DNA of 64,000 bases from Astrocystis sublimbata (GCA_022453515.1 JAJNNY010000103.1:1-64000), one strand, 5' to 3'. Shown: positions 44,976 through 57,459, numbered from the stretch's first letter. Numbers and translations are program-made. The notes: generated by a model not told the origin, from the letters alone.

Positions 44976-46589
44976 CTAGGGATGTAATCCGTCCAGGTGG
45001 TAGCATAAACAGAATCCGGCATTGACCTGACTGAGGCTTGAGAAAGATAGCCCGATTATGGTCAAGCGGGAGAGGCAATATAAGAAACTGGTAACATAAA
45101 TAACCCAGTCGTTTACTAGAGGGCTGAATAAGCTTCGCTGAGGGTAAGAATCCGTCCGAGCTGTTTGTAGCAGCCGTTTTGAGCTGGATCTTCCTTTCAA
45201 AATGTCAATGAGCTGGCTATACTCGGTAATGAAGCTCTGCGAGACGGATGTCCGGAAGTCCTCGTTATTGTTAATAAAATCAAGGACGTTTTCCCCAAGC
45301 GATGCTTGTTCACTCCCACCGTCTCCTAGTATGTCTCGGAAGTGTTTATGATTCCCGCCTCTAGGGTTGTTGCATACTGTCTGTAACTTTTCCATTGCCG
45401 TTTTAACTTGACTGTTATCTGCAGTTCTCCAGGAATACTCCCTCATTGCATCCAAGCATGTGAAATTGAAATTGCGGCTATCTCCTCGTGGTATCGTGGC
45501 CTGGGTGAGCGGGATGGCAAGGAGAGCGGCAGGGGGTATGACAGTAGATATTATAGTAGCGACTCTCCAGAGTAGCTTTTCCGGAAACGTTGGAAACTCG
45601 GAGTTCCAAGCTATTGTGTGAAGGCTTCCGAAGCCTCCTGTCAACAATGCCAATACCCAGAGAGCATGATGTATTTCGTACGGTTTGCTCCTTGTTATAT
45701 TATCATTTGGGATTCGCTCTAATGGTCTGTGATTACCGAAAACATCGGAGTTGAATAGAATTTGCCAGAGGCTATCCAAAGGTCGGCGCTGTATCTCTTG
45801 TGGTAGCTCGTTATTTGGAAGGAGAAAGACTTGAATGGGTCTTCTCACGCTCTGTGGTTTATACCAAGAACAAATGTATGTTAAAACCCCGCAGATAGCA
45901 AATGCTAAAGTTAAAGTTTCAAGCTGAGAGAACGCCAGTTGTTGAATCCTTCGAGCTATTAGAGATAGCATTAACTGTGCAATCTGGAGAGTCGCAAGGG
46001 CCTTCGTAAAGTAATCTGTTTTGCTCTTATCTTGTAAGTCCTCCTCCTTGACATCGGGGACTCTTAGATGCCGCCAGTATTTACCGATATGGCTGGCAGT
46101 TAATACATGATTCGGAGAATTACTGTCGGAAGGATGCCGTATGTAGAAGCCACCCATATTTTTAAAGTAGCAGTGCGTGATAGTCCAACTGAAACTTGAG
46201 AACTCGTTCTCTGAGCTCCAGGTATCTCGGCTTAAACCACTATTTTCTGCGTCACTACGCCATGTGGTAGATCTAAGAAAGTGTCGAAAAAGTGGCGACT
46301 GAAGAGCCAGAATCCCCTCTTGGGACAGGAGCCTCATATCTTCCCAAACCATGACGAATTCAAGGATTGCATGTGCTAGAAGAAATTCCGGGAAAAAAAC
46401 AGCAACTAGTGCCCATTTGTATTTTCGTAGAAAAGTCGATCGGAGGGACTCGTTGAGCGCTGGGACGTTGAGATGCTGTATACTCCATGTGCAAGCAACT
46501 ATGGTAAACAGGCAATTTTCAATGATCGTGAATGTGCCACGGCGGTCAGGGCTCGCTTGCCAACCAACAAGAATAGTCTCCGCTGCCAT
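44976..46589 (-). CDS. Polytopic fungal membrane protein of unknown function
   Basis: A single exon of 537 aa. The ATG at 46587-46589 gives MAAETILVGWQASPDRRGTF; the frame upstream starts only with TTG. The N-terminal block GWQASPDRRGTFTIIENCLF followed by ACTWSIQHLNVP is a hallmark of an uncharacterised class of Pezizomycotina membrane proteins. Hydrophobic spans follow at WALVAVFFPEFLLAHAILEF, at LTLAFAICGVLTYICSWY, at ALWVLALLTGGFGSLHTIAW, at TIISTVIPPAALLAIPL and near the C-terminus (WVIYVTSFLYCLSRLTIIGL). The loops carry no enzyme motif. It lies divergently from a broken ankyrin-repeat gene, with about 360 bp between. Function and membrane are unknown. Confidence 0.82.
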   Translation of the reverse strand: MAAETILVGWQASPDRRGTFTIIENCLFTIVACTWSIQHLNVPALNESLRSTFLRKYKWALVAVFFPEFLLAHAILEFVMVWEDMRLLSQEGILALQSPLFRHFLRSTTWRSDAENSGLSRDTWSSENEFSSFSWTITHCYFKNMGGFYIRHPSDSNSPNHVLTASHIGKYWRHLRVPDVKEEDLQDKSKTDYFTKALATLQIAQLMLSLIARRIQQLAFSQLETLTLAFAICGVLTYICSWYKPQSVRRPIQVFLLPNNELPQEIQRRPLDSLWQILFNSDVFGNHRPLERIPNDNITRSKPYEIHHALWVLALLTGGFGSLHTIAWNSEFPTFPEKLLWRVATIISTVIPPAALLAIPLTQATIPRGDSRNFNFTCLDAMREYSWRTADNSQVKTAMEKLQTVCNNPRGGNHKHFRDILGDGGSEQASLGENVLDFINNNEDFRTSVSQSFITEYSQLIDILKGRSSSKRLLQTARTDSYPQRSLFSPLVNDWVIYVTSFLYCLSRLTIIGLSFSSLSQVNAGFCLCYHLDGLHP

Positions 46590-47021
46590 GTCGAGATAGG
46601 ACGTGTCATGGAGTCGAACACAAGAGGGTAAGGCTATAAATTGAGGGTATTTAGTATTCAAGTACTTTGCACTTTTGAGGACGAAATGAAGCTTGTTGCG
46701 TTAGAGACCACAAACTTCATTACAATGGCCTAAAGGCTATGATGGAGGTGCGAAGACAGGATACATATTGTGGTGGGCGAACCACCTGCACGCACGTGCT
46801 AATAATTAGAAGATGATGTTAATTGGGGGCCAATTGCAACCAAAGAAAATTTTAATTGGTTTGCTCGTGTGCTGACAGTAAGAGTGATTGGCCACCAGTG
46901 CTAGATGATATGCCTGGGAATTTGACAAAAAGCCAGCGATGACGAGAGCCGATGAGTGAAATTGCATCATCCTCCATGCCGTTTTCTATCCTTCATCTAT
47001 ATGACCAATATTTTATAAACA

Positions 47022-47876
47022 GTGGTTTGCACAAACAACTTTCAATGCGATCCTCGGGAAAGCATGCCACTCTTGCGAAATGCAGCCAGGTATTATGCCG
47101 ATTGGTGGAGACGAAGACTGCCTGGAACACACGAAATCAATCAAAGGTACACCAATGGAATGACGGCTCTACATCTAGCTGCACAGAAAGGAGATTATGA
47201 GCCATCAGAAATGTGACAAGACAGAGATGCTGCTGCAAAAGCTATAGACAACTATGGAAGGGTTCCCCTGCATTGTGCATCAGAGAATGGCCATTGCGAG
47301 GCCGTGTCACTCCTTCTAGAGTCAACAGATGTTGATGGACGGGACAAGTTCGAAAGAACTGCACTACACTGGGCCGCAGAAAATAGCCATGTACGAGTTG
47401 TCAAGCTACTTCTCGACGGAGGGGCTTCCATAAACCTGCGAGATGACGCAGGGCAAACGGCACTGTTTCGAGCAGCCTGGAGAGGATCAACCGATGTGGT
47501 AACGCTTTTATTCGATTTCGAAGCGGCACATCACATACTCGACCATCATGGAAACACTGCCCTAAGCTTAGCAGCCGAGAATGGACACAGGAAAACTGTG
47601 CTACTATTGCTTGAACATATAATGGAAGATGAAGTGCATGACCATCCTCCCTCAGCAGTCATGAAAGCACTCGAGACCTTGCCACAAGATACGCCGTCTA
47701 TTAAGAGGATGATATACTGGGCAGCAGTATATAAGAGAAACATGATATGGGTTGAGTTTCTAACCGGAAGACATGGCAACATCTTTCGGGATTTGGAAGC
47801 AGTACGCATTAGAGAATTCGTCAAGAAGGGTGACTTTGTTGGAATCGGAAGGACTCTTATGCTATATTCTATCTGA
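47022..47876 (+). pseudogene. Ankyrin-repeat protein gene with in-frame stop
   Basis: One frame runs through 47022-47876 and is cut by a TGA at 47214-47216. Before it lies one repeat (NGMTALHLAAQKGDYE). After it come at least three more: YGRVPLHCASENGHCEAVSLL, RTALHWAAENSHVRVVKLLL with GGASINLRDDAGQ, and TALFRAAWRGSTDVVTLL, then HGNTALSLAAENGHRKTVLLL. A non-repeat tail of about 80 residues ends at 47876. There is no ATG in frame between the stop and the repeats, and no intron of normal size removes the stop, so the gene is most likely broken. Ankyrin repeats bind proteins and in fungi often sit in NLR-like or incompatibility proteins, but no effector or NACHT domain is visible here. Confidence 0.65.
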
Positions 47877-49312
47877 GAGTACATCACGAACGTACAGGAA
47901 AATGAGTTGCGGAACCAAGGTTCCAAAGGGCGGTTTCCAATCGAGTTAAGTTATATTTAAGTTATCAGATGTTATCAAAATTTTGAATTTTAAAACCGAA
48001 ATTGGATTTGTCTAAACTAGACTTTCGTACTTGATTAGGATAGGTGGTAGTATCAGGAGCAAATATACTAAAAGAGAAGTTCATTCTTTAGCCGCAAGCG
48101 GGGATCGAGAATCCGCCGACGCTTACGGCAGGAATGGAGGAGAACGATGCGAAAATTTTGAAAATTGGTATCATGGAATCCGATCGGATTAGTGGGAACT
48201 GCTGGCTTTGAGTGATGTGAGGCGCAATAATTAACGCCGCGCCGAGCTGACATGCTATGTCAATCAATGTAAATATGAACAACATTAATGATCATGTAAC
48301 TGCGATAATTACTTAGCAAAAGATCGAAACGCGACGGATGTAATAAGATATAAAGGTGAAGGTATTAATTCATTTTTGATGCTTAATATTATACCTGACT
48401 ACTAATTGATCAACTCTGAGTCTCTTATCACACAATTCTCAAACATTTCCATTACTATATCATCCCATATCATCACATACGGTGTGGCTAGGTGTGGCAC
48501 ACATACCCAGCGGGCCAGCCATCAACAGCCACACGCCGCAAGACGAGACAAACTCAGCATTCCGCACTCCACTAATCATCGCCATCACCCGCACTTACAC
48601 ACTTACCTAAGACAAGACCCGAACACAACATTTCGGCACCGAAGTGGACCCCAACGCCGTTCCACAACCAATAAGCAGCAGCGGCCATTTTCGGCCGCAA
48701 AGCCGGACGAACACAGCGCGGACGAATGACGAAACTATCATACTATGTGTTGCGATATGTCATCAATCACCGCCTAGGCTCTGTCATTCTGCCCTTTCCT
48801 CCTATGCGAGGAAGTGCGAGTCTACTTCCGTAATGTAACACAAGGCGCGAGCGGGCTTGGGCCTTGCTTGGCAAGAACATCGGAGCGCGTGAAGGCCGAA
48901 GTGAGTTTGTAAGAATTGAACTGGGCAGGCAGCGACGATCTAGAGTCTACTCTAGTGATTACTTCCTCTCTCGAAATAGTCAACAACTAGGAAACTTTCA
49001 ACCTGGGTACCAGGATAAACAAAACACCGGTGAAATTGGCAAGGCACCTACCTAGGACCTACCTACCTCCCCAAGAGAACAAAGACATATATGAATCCAT
49101 CGACATAACATCAACGAGTCTTGAGATTTCGCTTTGGGTATCAGCAGCAGTATCGTCATCATTACGGAATCCAGATTAAAGACCACTAGCCAACAGATTC
49201 ATTCCAATCCAGAACGCACCGTCGAACCAACCCAAAAGAAAGACCAACTCAACTGAACTCCTACCTCACATCACATCTCGACAGATCGAGCACTTACATA
49301 CAAGAACCGAAA
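47877..49312. other. Intergenic stretch
   Basis: About 1.4 kb with no supported gene. The left half is AT-rich; the right half becomes GC-richer and forms the promoter and leader of the 49313 gene. ACCTACCTAGGACCTACCTA words occur near 49045-49070. Confidence 0.5.
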
Positions 49313-50138
49313 ATGTCGACCCCACAAGCCCCGATCCCGATCGTCCTAATCGGCATCCACGCCGAGATAGGCGAGGCCGTAGCCGCCGGTCTCCGTCCCG
49401 AGTTTGATAGTACGTGACCCCCATTCTTGATTACCTGCCTACCTAAGTCCGTTCGCTCCCGGGGTAACCGGTCCCTCGTCCGGTCATACCCACTCCGACC
49501 CTCGCCACTTACACACTTACTACTCAATCATCCGCTTCTCACCCACCACCTACCCAAACGATCAACTGATCCCACACTCCCCACTACCCACCGCCCGCTA
49601 CTTACGCATCCCTATCCCCAAAACTCACCTGTCCTTTCCCCATTTCCACTCCCCCCCCTTTTCCCCCCTCTCCCCCTTCTCCCTTTCCCCCTCTCATCAA
49701 TCCCCCCTTTTTCTTATCCCCCCCATCCCCCACTAAAACCCAACTAACCCCCCCCTCCCCAAAACAGTAATCCGCTTCATCCAAACCCAATCCGCCGCAC
49801 ACACCGACCTCCCCTACCTGCTACGCGGCGAGAACCCGCCTTCGGCCACAACCAACAGCGCGGGCTCCGCCGATTTCTCGCACGGCGCGCCGCGCGCCGT
49901 GATCATGGGGCGAGGCTTCTCCCAAGCCAAAGCCGAAGAACTGTTCGCCGCATACAAAGACATCACTCCGACCGGAAAAGAAGAGGAAAAGGTCGTATTC
50001 ATCGCCAGCAGCGACGCCACACGTCCCGCCGGTCTCGAGCCGCCCCCGGGCATCGAGAAGATCATGGTCGGCGTCTTCAGGGAGCAATTGGAGGGGTGGG
50101 TGAGGGGGGGTATGAGGGGGGGTTTGGTGCTTTACTAG
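49313..50138 (+). CDS. Conserved-looking small protein of unknown function
   Basis: Exons 49313-49409 and 49768-50138 give 155 aa. Exon 1 (MSTPQAPIPIVLIGIHAEIG, EAVAAGLRPEFD) has the strand-loop-helix look of a Rossmann-like start. Exon 2 continues IIRFIQTQSAAHTDLPYLLR, with PRAVIMGRGFSQAKAEELF later. No catalytic motif is evident; it may be a small regulatory or NAD-binding-like protein. The intron is 358 nt, long for this window, and about 130 nt of it is nearly pure pyrimidine before the CAG acceptor. The last 15 residues (WVRGGMRGGLVLY) are glycine-rich and may be read-through of a missed 3' intron starting at a GTGAGG near 50099, so the C-terminus is uncertain. Confidence 0.65.
49410..49767 (+). 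other. Long pyrimidine-rich intron
   Basis: Intron of the 49313 gene. Positions 49600-49760 are dominated by C and T runs (CCCCCCTTTTCCCCCC-type text). The donor is GTACGT and the acceptor AACAG. The C tracts are prone to slippage. Confidence 0.6.
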
Positions 50139-50424
50139 ATTTGGGTCAAGTTAACTTATCTCATCTCAACTCGACGGTGTGGACTGGCCTGGAGTCCTGG
50201 ACTTGACTGTACTGTTACTATACCAGGCATTTGCCTACCTAGGTACCTAAGGAAATATGTTCTTACTCAGACACTCACTGGGTCACTTGTTACACTCACA
50301 AACTCACAAACTCATCAACTCGCATGAACCAACCACCTGGCTACGTAGACATACCTAAAAAGCATACCTACCTCACAGTATCGTTCCCAAACTACAAGTA
50401 GTGACAATCAACACTCTAAACCAG

Positions 50425-50472
50425 CATTCTCACATTCTCACATTCTCACATTCTCACATTCCCACATTCCCA
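50425..50472. repeat. Tandem repeat, 8-bp unit CATTCTCA
   Basis: Four perfect copies of CATTCTCA are followed by two copies of CATTCCCA, 48 bp in all. Confidence 0.85.
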
Positions 50473-50520
50473 CCAACCAGCCAACATTTCACCTCACACC
50501 ATCTGACCAACTACCACAAC

Positions 50521-50542
50521 CACACACACACACACACACACA
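50521..50542. repeat. CA dinucleotide microsatellite
   Basis: About eleven uninterrupted CA units. Confidence 0.9.
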
Positions 50543-51229
50543 CCCAAGTAAGTACTTAGTAGTCATCACGAATCCTTATGACTTCTATTAATAAATACCA
50601 GCCAGCTGACTAGCTAGCTAGTTAGCTTTTCTAGGTAAGATATCGGCGGTATCCAAGACATCCAAAGTGTTCAAGTACCAAATCCAACCGCTAGCCTACA
50701 AAGCTACTAGGTAATTATCATAAGCCAGCCCAGCTCAGCACATCACAGTATAGCAAAGCAAATCTATCCCATCATGCTCGCTAAGCGTCACGATTGGTAA
50801 TCAGGCAAATAATCAAGCAAGAAGTTGCAAGGTGCAATTTCGATCTCGACTCATACGCATATGCAGCTACATGTATATGCTATATGCCACTCTCTTTCCT
50901 CCTCCCCTTCTTCCACTCCGTCCTCCCTCCCTTCTCAGCTCTATGCTTCCTCTTTCTCTTCCCTCAAACAAGCACCCCATCAATCGCTTCCTCCAAAAAT
51001 AAACAAATAAACAAAAATATGGGTATGTGGCTAAAAGTATGTAATGTAACTATATGGAAAACCATAAGAACTAAGTGCGGAGAATAATATTCAGTCAGGT
51101 AGGCGTCGGGTACATTTGAGTTAAGGCCTACAGGTCAAATATATGCCAATGCCAACATAGATTGTGGAAATAGATTTGAAGGCGTAAGTTTGAAGATGGT
51201 CCCCAGGATGAGAACGAGTTAAGCAACAT

Positions 51230-54200
51230 CTACTCCCAATCCCCAAACTCGCCATACCCATAAGGATTCCACTCCTGTCCCGGGTACGACGTAGCGCTCA
51301 TCATCGGGATACCATCGTCGTCGTCTCTAACAGCAGCCAACTCAACCGGTTGATCGACCAGAATCTTCTCCTCCGGCTCAACATTGGCGTTATTATTGTT
51401 ATTGTTGTTGTTCACTATTGTCGGCGTGGCTTGCTGCTGGGGAGGTGATACACTGGTCACCGGCTCATTCTTCTGCTCCTCTGTATGAATCTGCACATGT
51501 TCCCCTGCCGCGACTTGCCTTGTTTCAGGAGTATCAAGCATTTCGGTCTTATCGTCAACAGCAGCAGTAGCAATCGCATCAGCATTAGGAGTCAGATCAT
51601 CGACCTCTGAATCCGGCGGGTCAAGGAAGCTCATGGTATCCTCCGCATCATCATCTGCACCTGCCGCAGCACCAGCGGCAGCACCCCCAGCAGGTCCAAA
51701 TGCGATCGTGGCGGGGCTCATAAACACCCGCCCCTTCTCTGAGCCCGCATACTTGGTATTGTCATCCTCCTGGTTTATTGGTGTGGTAACAGTATCTGGT
51801 GGAGAATTGGGATTGACCCTCGGCGTCGCATCGTAAATGTCCTCGCTCATGTTTCGTACGTGACCGTTTGCGCGCTCAACATCGACACCGAGCGTCTGCT
51901 GTGAGACCTGGTGGATCGGCCCGTGGAATTGTCCCGGTGGTTCTGGGCTTACAGCTAGTGAACGATCCGTGGGTATTACTGGGGTTCCAAAAGAACCTTG
52001 GCGACCGTGGCTAGCGAGCCTTGTCACGGACATCCTACTTGTCAGACGTGCGGCATCCGGCGACCGAAGCACATTATTATCAGAAGGGCTTTGAGCATGG
52101 GGTCTATTGGCCTCTTGCGATGGGATTTGAGTGGGGGCGTTAGGAACCTGGCTCACGGGAGAGGCTTGATAGGTCGAGTTGGAATGAACCGATTGAGACG
52201 GGGGAGGTATGATTATAGACCCGCTCGTTGACGATCCGCTGCTGGAAAAACTGTCCGAAGGAGACTGCGCCCGGATGTTGTGGTCTGCATTGATATCAGG
52301 AGGTGAATTAGCTTGCTGGGTAGACCTTGGGCTCTGCCTGTCTTGTGGTGCGCCAACCCAGCTCGTATTGGACTGTGCCTGTGGGGCAGCATTTATATTC
52401 TGCTGAAACGCTTGTCCTTGCAGCTGGCCCTGTTGAACCTGTTGGTTCTGTACGGCTTGGGGATGCACTTGACCTTGTACAGGTGGCGATGTTTGGCCAG
52501 GTTGATGCACCGGCTGTGTCTGACGAAGTTGCTGAGGGAAAGGGTTTTGGGGTGGGTTTGGCTGTAACTGCTGAGGTACAGGAGGAGATGCCTGGCCCTG
52601 GATCTGGGGTTGGAGCTGTTGAGCTTGATTCTGAAAGGCGACATTGTTGGGAGTACCCTGCGGAAGGAATTGCGGAGCGCCGGGGGAGGCTCCGGGAGGC
52701 GGTCCACCTTGAGTCGGTTGCACCATACGCGGGTTCCATTGACCCTGAGGGGCCCCTGATTGTGCCATGGAGGGCATCGACGGGTGTTGAATGGGCTGAC
52801 CAGCACGGCTTGCATAATAAGGAGAAATAGCCAGCATGCCCCCAGCACCATATCCATGTACAGCTTCATAGCCTCGGGGAATAGGCACTTGATCATACTG
52901 TGGTTCGTTGCCCTGTTTCCCTGGCACCATAGGACGTTGCACGTGAGGCGGTACAGCTCCTCCCACCATGCCCGGGGGCAATTGGCCGCGTCCACCTTGC
53001 ATCATCATGCCAGGGGGAAGTTGTCCCCGTCCGGCTTGGGCTTGCATCTGCCCTCTGGCGGCTTGCATCTGCAACGCCTGGTGCGCGAGCATCTGCGGCG
53101 AGGTACCTCGGCCCCGTCCAATCTGAACCGGGGGTATTCGAACTTGACCAGGAGCTCCCGGGGGTCCTTGCACACCGCCGGGGCCGGCTACGCCAGGTCG
53201 CATGGGTTGCTGCGCCAGCTGCGGGCTTGTCTGGGGACGCGACGGAGACGGGGCTCTTTCAGTTTGCTTCGAGCTCCGCTTGAAGGCCCCGAGGAATTTG
53301 CTAGCGGCACTCTTCTCCTTATTGGCTTGGGTCTTCGGCGCCGGCTTCCCGCCGTCATAAGCCCCGAAGAAATGAGACAACTTATCTTGAGCCACCGAAG
53401 GCACTGGACTGCCAGGAGCATGCGGTGGTTGGTTGCGGGCGGCAGCAGATAGGGATGCCACAGCGGGAACCGATGGCCGCCCGCCGTTGGGTCCCGTTGC
53501 ATTTTTTGGGTTGTTTGGACCAGGTCCGTTCGGGATAACGCCAAGCCCTTGCACAGGCCCCCGCAAGGCCGGGGAATCACGGCCAAACTGAGACTCTTGC
53601 AGCTTGGGAGAGGACGAATGATTCGATTGGGAAGGTGCAATAGAAGTTTCCGGAGAGGGGAGTGATGGTTGAGTCATATCATTAAAGCCCCCCGATGACC
53701 CCCCGTGAGAGTTCGGTTGAACATAAGAGAGTTGACTAGGTGCTCGTTGATCGGCTGGTGTCGGAGATGTGCTTTGAGGCCTCGAAGTGGCTGGAACAGC
53801 AGATGTCATGAAAAGACCATCTTTGGAGCTACCAGACCCAACTGGTTTTCTATTGGGAGAAGCCCGAGGAATTCCTGCGGAGTTCCCCATGACAGGCCGT
53901 TCGAGGGCAGAATCGTTTGAAAATCGCGGCGAAGTTTGCGACGCGGGCATGCCGTTTTCGTTCTGCAAGCCCATCTGATTAGGCCCATGGCCCACTAGAC
54001 TGGGGCTCATCCGTTGTTTGAAAGTACCCTGAGATGCCTGGGGAGAAGGCATGCCGGGTCGTTGGGGGGAGGTCTGCTGGCTCCCAGAGTTGCTTTGGTA
54101 AGAACCAACCGTCATCCCCGACGGGCGGCGGATAGTGACAATCTGTGCCTTTTGCAGCGGTGGGGTAGGCTCATTGAGATCTTGGGGAGACGGGGATGGC

Positions 54201-57200
54201 GCCTGACCCGGAGGTGGGCGCTGGACCTGAGGTTGTCCGGCAAACATTGGGTGAGGCCCGAGTGGTTGTCCAACTTGCCCAGGGTGGAATGGATTGTATC
54301 CGGGTTGCGACGGGGGTTGCATAGGCCGTTGACCCGGTGGTGGTGTCTGCTGAGGCGGTTGTGGCTTGGCATCTTTTGCTTTATTTCCTTGCTTGTTGAA
54401 CAGGCCACCAAAGAATGCACCGGCAGAGCTCTTCTTCCCGCTCTCTTCGCTCTTCACCTGTTGTGGCCGACCGGGCTGAGGGCTTGCCGTAGTGGCTCGC
54501 CCAACACCCATGAAGGGGGGTGGATTTGCTGGTATAAATTGCTGGCCATTTGACATCGACTGAGGCGGTAGAGGACCTTGGGGCCCCTGTGGATAAGGTT
54601 GTACCTGAGAACCAAACGACCCTGGTCGTCCAGCGGCACCAAAGGACGGCGGTCTCTGTGCACCCTGTATGCCTGGCGATATTGAAAAATTGCGAGGCGG
54701 ACTTTGCATCGATTGCCTGGATTCGTGCATAGTCTCAATGCTCACTGGCGGATCGTCATTCGACCCTTCCTTCGCATTACCAACCCCCTTGATCATGCCC
54801 TTCAACTCGGAGAGCTTTTTTGGTGGTGCATTGCCATTTTGGTTCTGGGGTGGCACCTGCTGGTCAGGCTCCTCGTTGGGTTGTTGACTGACTGTGTTCA
54901 AGTTGGACTTGGGTTTGGGCTGCAGATGGCTCATATGTGCCAGAGACGAAAACACGTTCTTTTTCTTCTTTTCTGGCACCGCATCGGAAGACTCTTGCTG
55001 CGCTCCCGCCACGCTACTGGACTGGCGTCGATGACCTATACCCCAGATACCCCCCGAGCCTCGTCTCTTATGGTCATTGACGTCCTCACTAGCTACGCTT
55101 GTTTGCTCCGAAACTTGGTCCACACGTACTGAAGTATTATGTAAGCAGCTGCTTGCTGATGAAGGAGAAACTGCGAGAAAATAGTTAAATACTCACCACC
55201 CATTTCCTTGGCCAACGAATCGTCATCGTAACTAGTGCCAGGCCTGGCGATCCCATTCGGATTACGCACGGTGGGTTGTTGATGTTGAAGTGGTGCCTGA
55301 CCTTGCCCCTGCCCTTGCCACCGCGGGAAGGCGTTCTGCGGCGCCGCAGGAGGGAAGAGATCCGGGTAGCGGTTGGCGGCGGGTGGGGGTGCAGGGTTGC
55401 TCATGTTCCGCGGACGTGGCTGAACTGGTTTCGAAGGACCGCCGTCAAGACGCGGCGATGGGCCGTCGCCCTCGGTTTCCTTGTCCCACGTGGAATAGTT
55501 CTGTTGCGGACTGGTGCCTGAGCGACTGCGGTTGGTGACGTTCAATGGCTCGGCAAGATGTGACTCTTGAACAACCCATTGGCGGCCCCCAAAACTGGTG
55601 ACGGTCTGGCCACGGCCGTTGACCGACATGTGAGGGGGCGCACCTTGTTGGCCAGCCTGCCCACCAGGGCCCATCATCATGTGTTGCGGATGCATCGGCA
55701 CATTGGGTGCGGGAGCGACGCCGAGCTGGCTGGGCGGCCCGGAAGAAGGGACTGGACCATAAGGTTGATGTGACATTGCGGGTTGCTGACTCTGGCCATG
55801 GGGAGCATATGGATTCGAGTCCAGAGTTGGCTGTAGTTGTTGCTGTGGTTGCTGCGGTTGCTGTGGCACAGACTGGTGCGGGGAAGAGTAACGAGGCCCT
55901 TGCTGCTCGGGCAACAGGTCGTTGTTGTTGTGCTGCACCGTCTCTGGAGGCCTACTCGACATGGGCGAAGGCATTGTGTCGGCATCCTCATCCCCCAGGC
56001 CCTTGTTCCGCATTAAGTCAAACGTCGATGTGCGACGAATGGGCGGCAACGGCGTGAACGACGACGTGGTGGGGATGGCGAAGCGCTCGCTCTCGTGCGG
56101 TGGCTCCGGAATGCTTGGCTCCTCGGCCGGCAACATCGAGGCTGCTGGCATGGTGTCGGCCGCCATCATGTGGTGCGGCTCGAGGTGTGAAAGTGAATTG
56201 TGTGTATACTTGGAAATGGTTGATTCGCGGGCTGTATATCGGAACCAATCGTCGGATCTCTCGTCGGTCAGATGCGCGACATCATGAGCGACAGCGCTCG
56301 TGACAGCGGCGAAGACGGAGCGGGTGGGCGAAGCGGCGGGGGCCTCAGCTGGGTCAGCGGCCCTCAGGCTGCGCTCGAAGTCGCGATCGTCGAGGACGGA
56401 GGCACCAGCGGATGAATGAGTGGTGGGCTGGCGGTTGAGGGTGCTGACGCGGGTCAGTGGCTGAGCTGCAGGCAGCCAGGCGGTGGCGGCGCCGTCGCTG
56501 CGATCACGACTGCGGAAGTTGGGGGTTGACGAGCGAGTCTCAGACAGAGGTGAGACTATGTCGTCTGGTTGGACGGGCAGACGAGGGGCAGACGACGACA
56601 GCACAGCATCAGCATCAGCATTTGTAGCACTTGTAGGCGCAACAGTGTCGATTGGCGACAGAGAGATGGACGACAGCGACACGGCTAGAGGCGGTAGGCG
56701 AGGGGGCTGCTCAGAGGGCGACGAGTTGCGATAGTATGTGTACAGCTGGCCAGGCTGGTGGTGTTGGTGAGCTTTGGCTTGACCCGAGCTCGAGTGAGCG
56801 TAGTATGCTTGTGCTTGTTGTGCCTGTGCCTGTGCCTGTGGATATGGATAAGGGTACGGATCGGAAAATGAATGATTATGTGAATAATGAGATGCTGATG
56901 ACACAGCAGACACAGCAGCAGAGGCTAAGTCAAGATCTGGCGGGTGTTGGAGCGGGAGAGGCGACGTCGACGGCGATTGGCCTAGCCGGCGGCGGTGCTG
57001 GTGTTGCTCGGTCTGAGTGTGAGTATGAGTGTGAGTGTGAGTCTGACTCTCGTTCTGGTGCTGGTCTCGCTGGTGCTGGGGCTGCTGTAGGTGGTTCTGG
57101 TCTCGTTGCTGGCCATCCTTCCCGCGAGATTGGAATGGATCAACTTGGCGGTGTTGCGGGGCCCGCGCTAGGCCCGCGGGGGCATGGCCAGACGCCCGGG

Positions 57201-57459
57201 CCAGGGGTTGATGAGCCGGCTGGCCTGTAGACCCTGTAGTCGACCCCGTAGACCCTGTAGACCCTGCAATAGCGCCTGCGTAGCGCTTTGCCTGGTTCCG
57301 GTTTTTGTTGCTGCTGTTGCTATTTTTGCTGCTATATTTATACCAGTACCCTTGACAACTGCGACGATCCGCTGCTGCTGCTGATCCATCCTCCATCTTG
57401 TCGACCGCTCGAGCTCGAAACCCTGCGGCTAGGCTGACTGCGTGCTGTTCGCTGTTCAT
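51230..57459 (-). CDS. Very large Pro/Gln-rich low-complexity protein, 2053 aa
   Basis: Two long frames join as exons 57459-55197 and 55128-51230 across a 68-nt intron (GTGAGT..CAG); the junction reads KEMG-VRVDQVSEQ. The N-terminal 300 residues are Gln, His and Ser rich, with a THTHTHTHT run. Around residues 475-490 is SSFTPLPPIRRTSTFDLM, which looks like a conserved linear motif. The middle is Pro/Gln/Gly rich (many PPQ, PGQ and QQ). A Lys-rich EKKKKNVFSSL and a SAGAFFGGLFNKQGNKAKDA block lie early in exon 2, with KSAASKFLGAFKRSS later. The C-terminus is acidic and ends YPGQEWNPYGYGEFGDWE, which looks conserved. No folded domain or membrane span is evident, suggesting a disordered scaffold or regulator. 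The first in-frame ATG is at 57457-57459; the longer frame begins with TTG. Function unknown. Confidence 0.8.

Larger units (their letters stand above)
50139..51229. other. Intergenic stretch rich in simple repeats
   Basis: About 1.1 kb with no gene. It holds an 8-bp tandem repeat, a CA microsatellite and several CTACCTAGGTACC and CTAGCTAG words, between the 3' ends of the small gene and of the large minus-strand gene. Confidence 0.6.

Noticed and set aside
52393..54553. Frames of 140-230 codons on both strands inside the large Pro/Gln-rich gene
   Set aside because: They are shadows of a repetitive GC-rich coding exon and show no family features.
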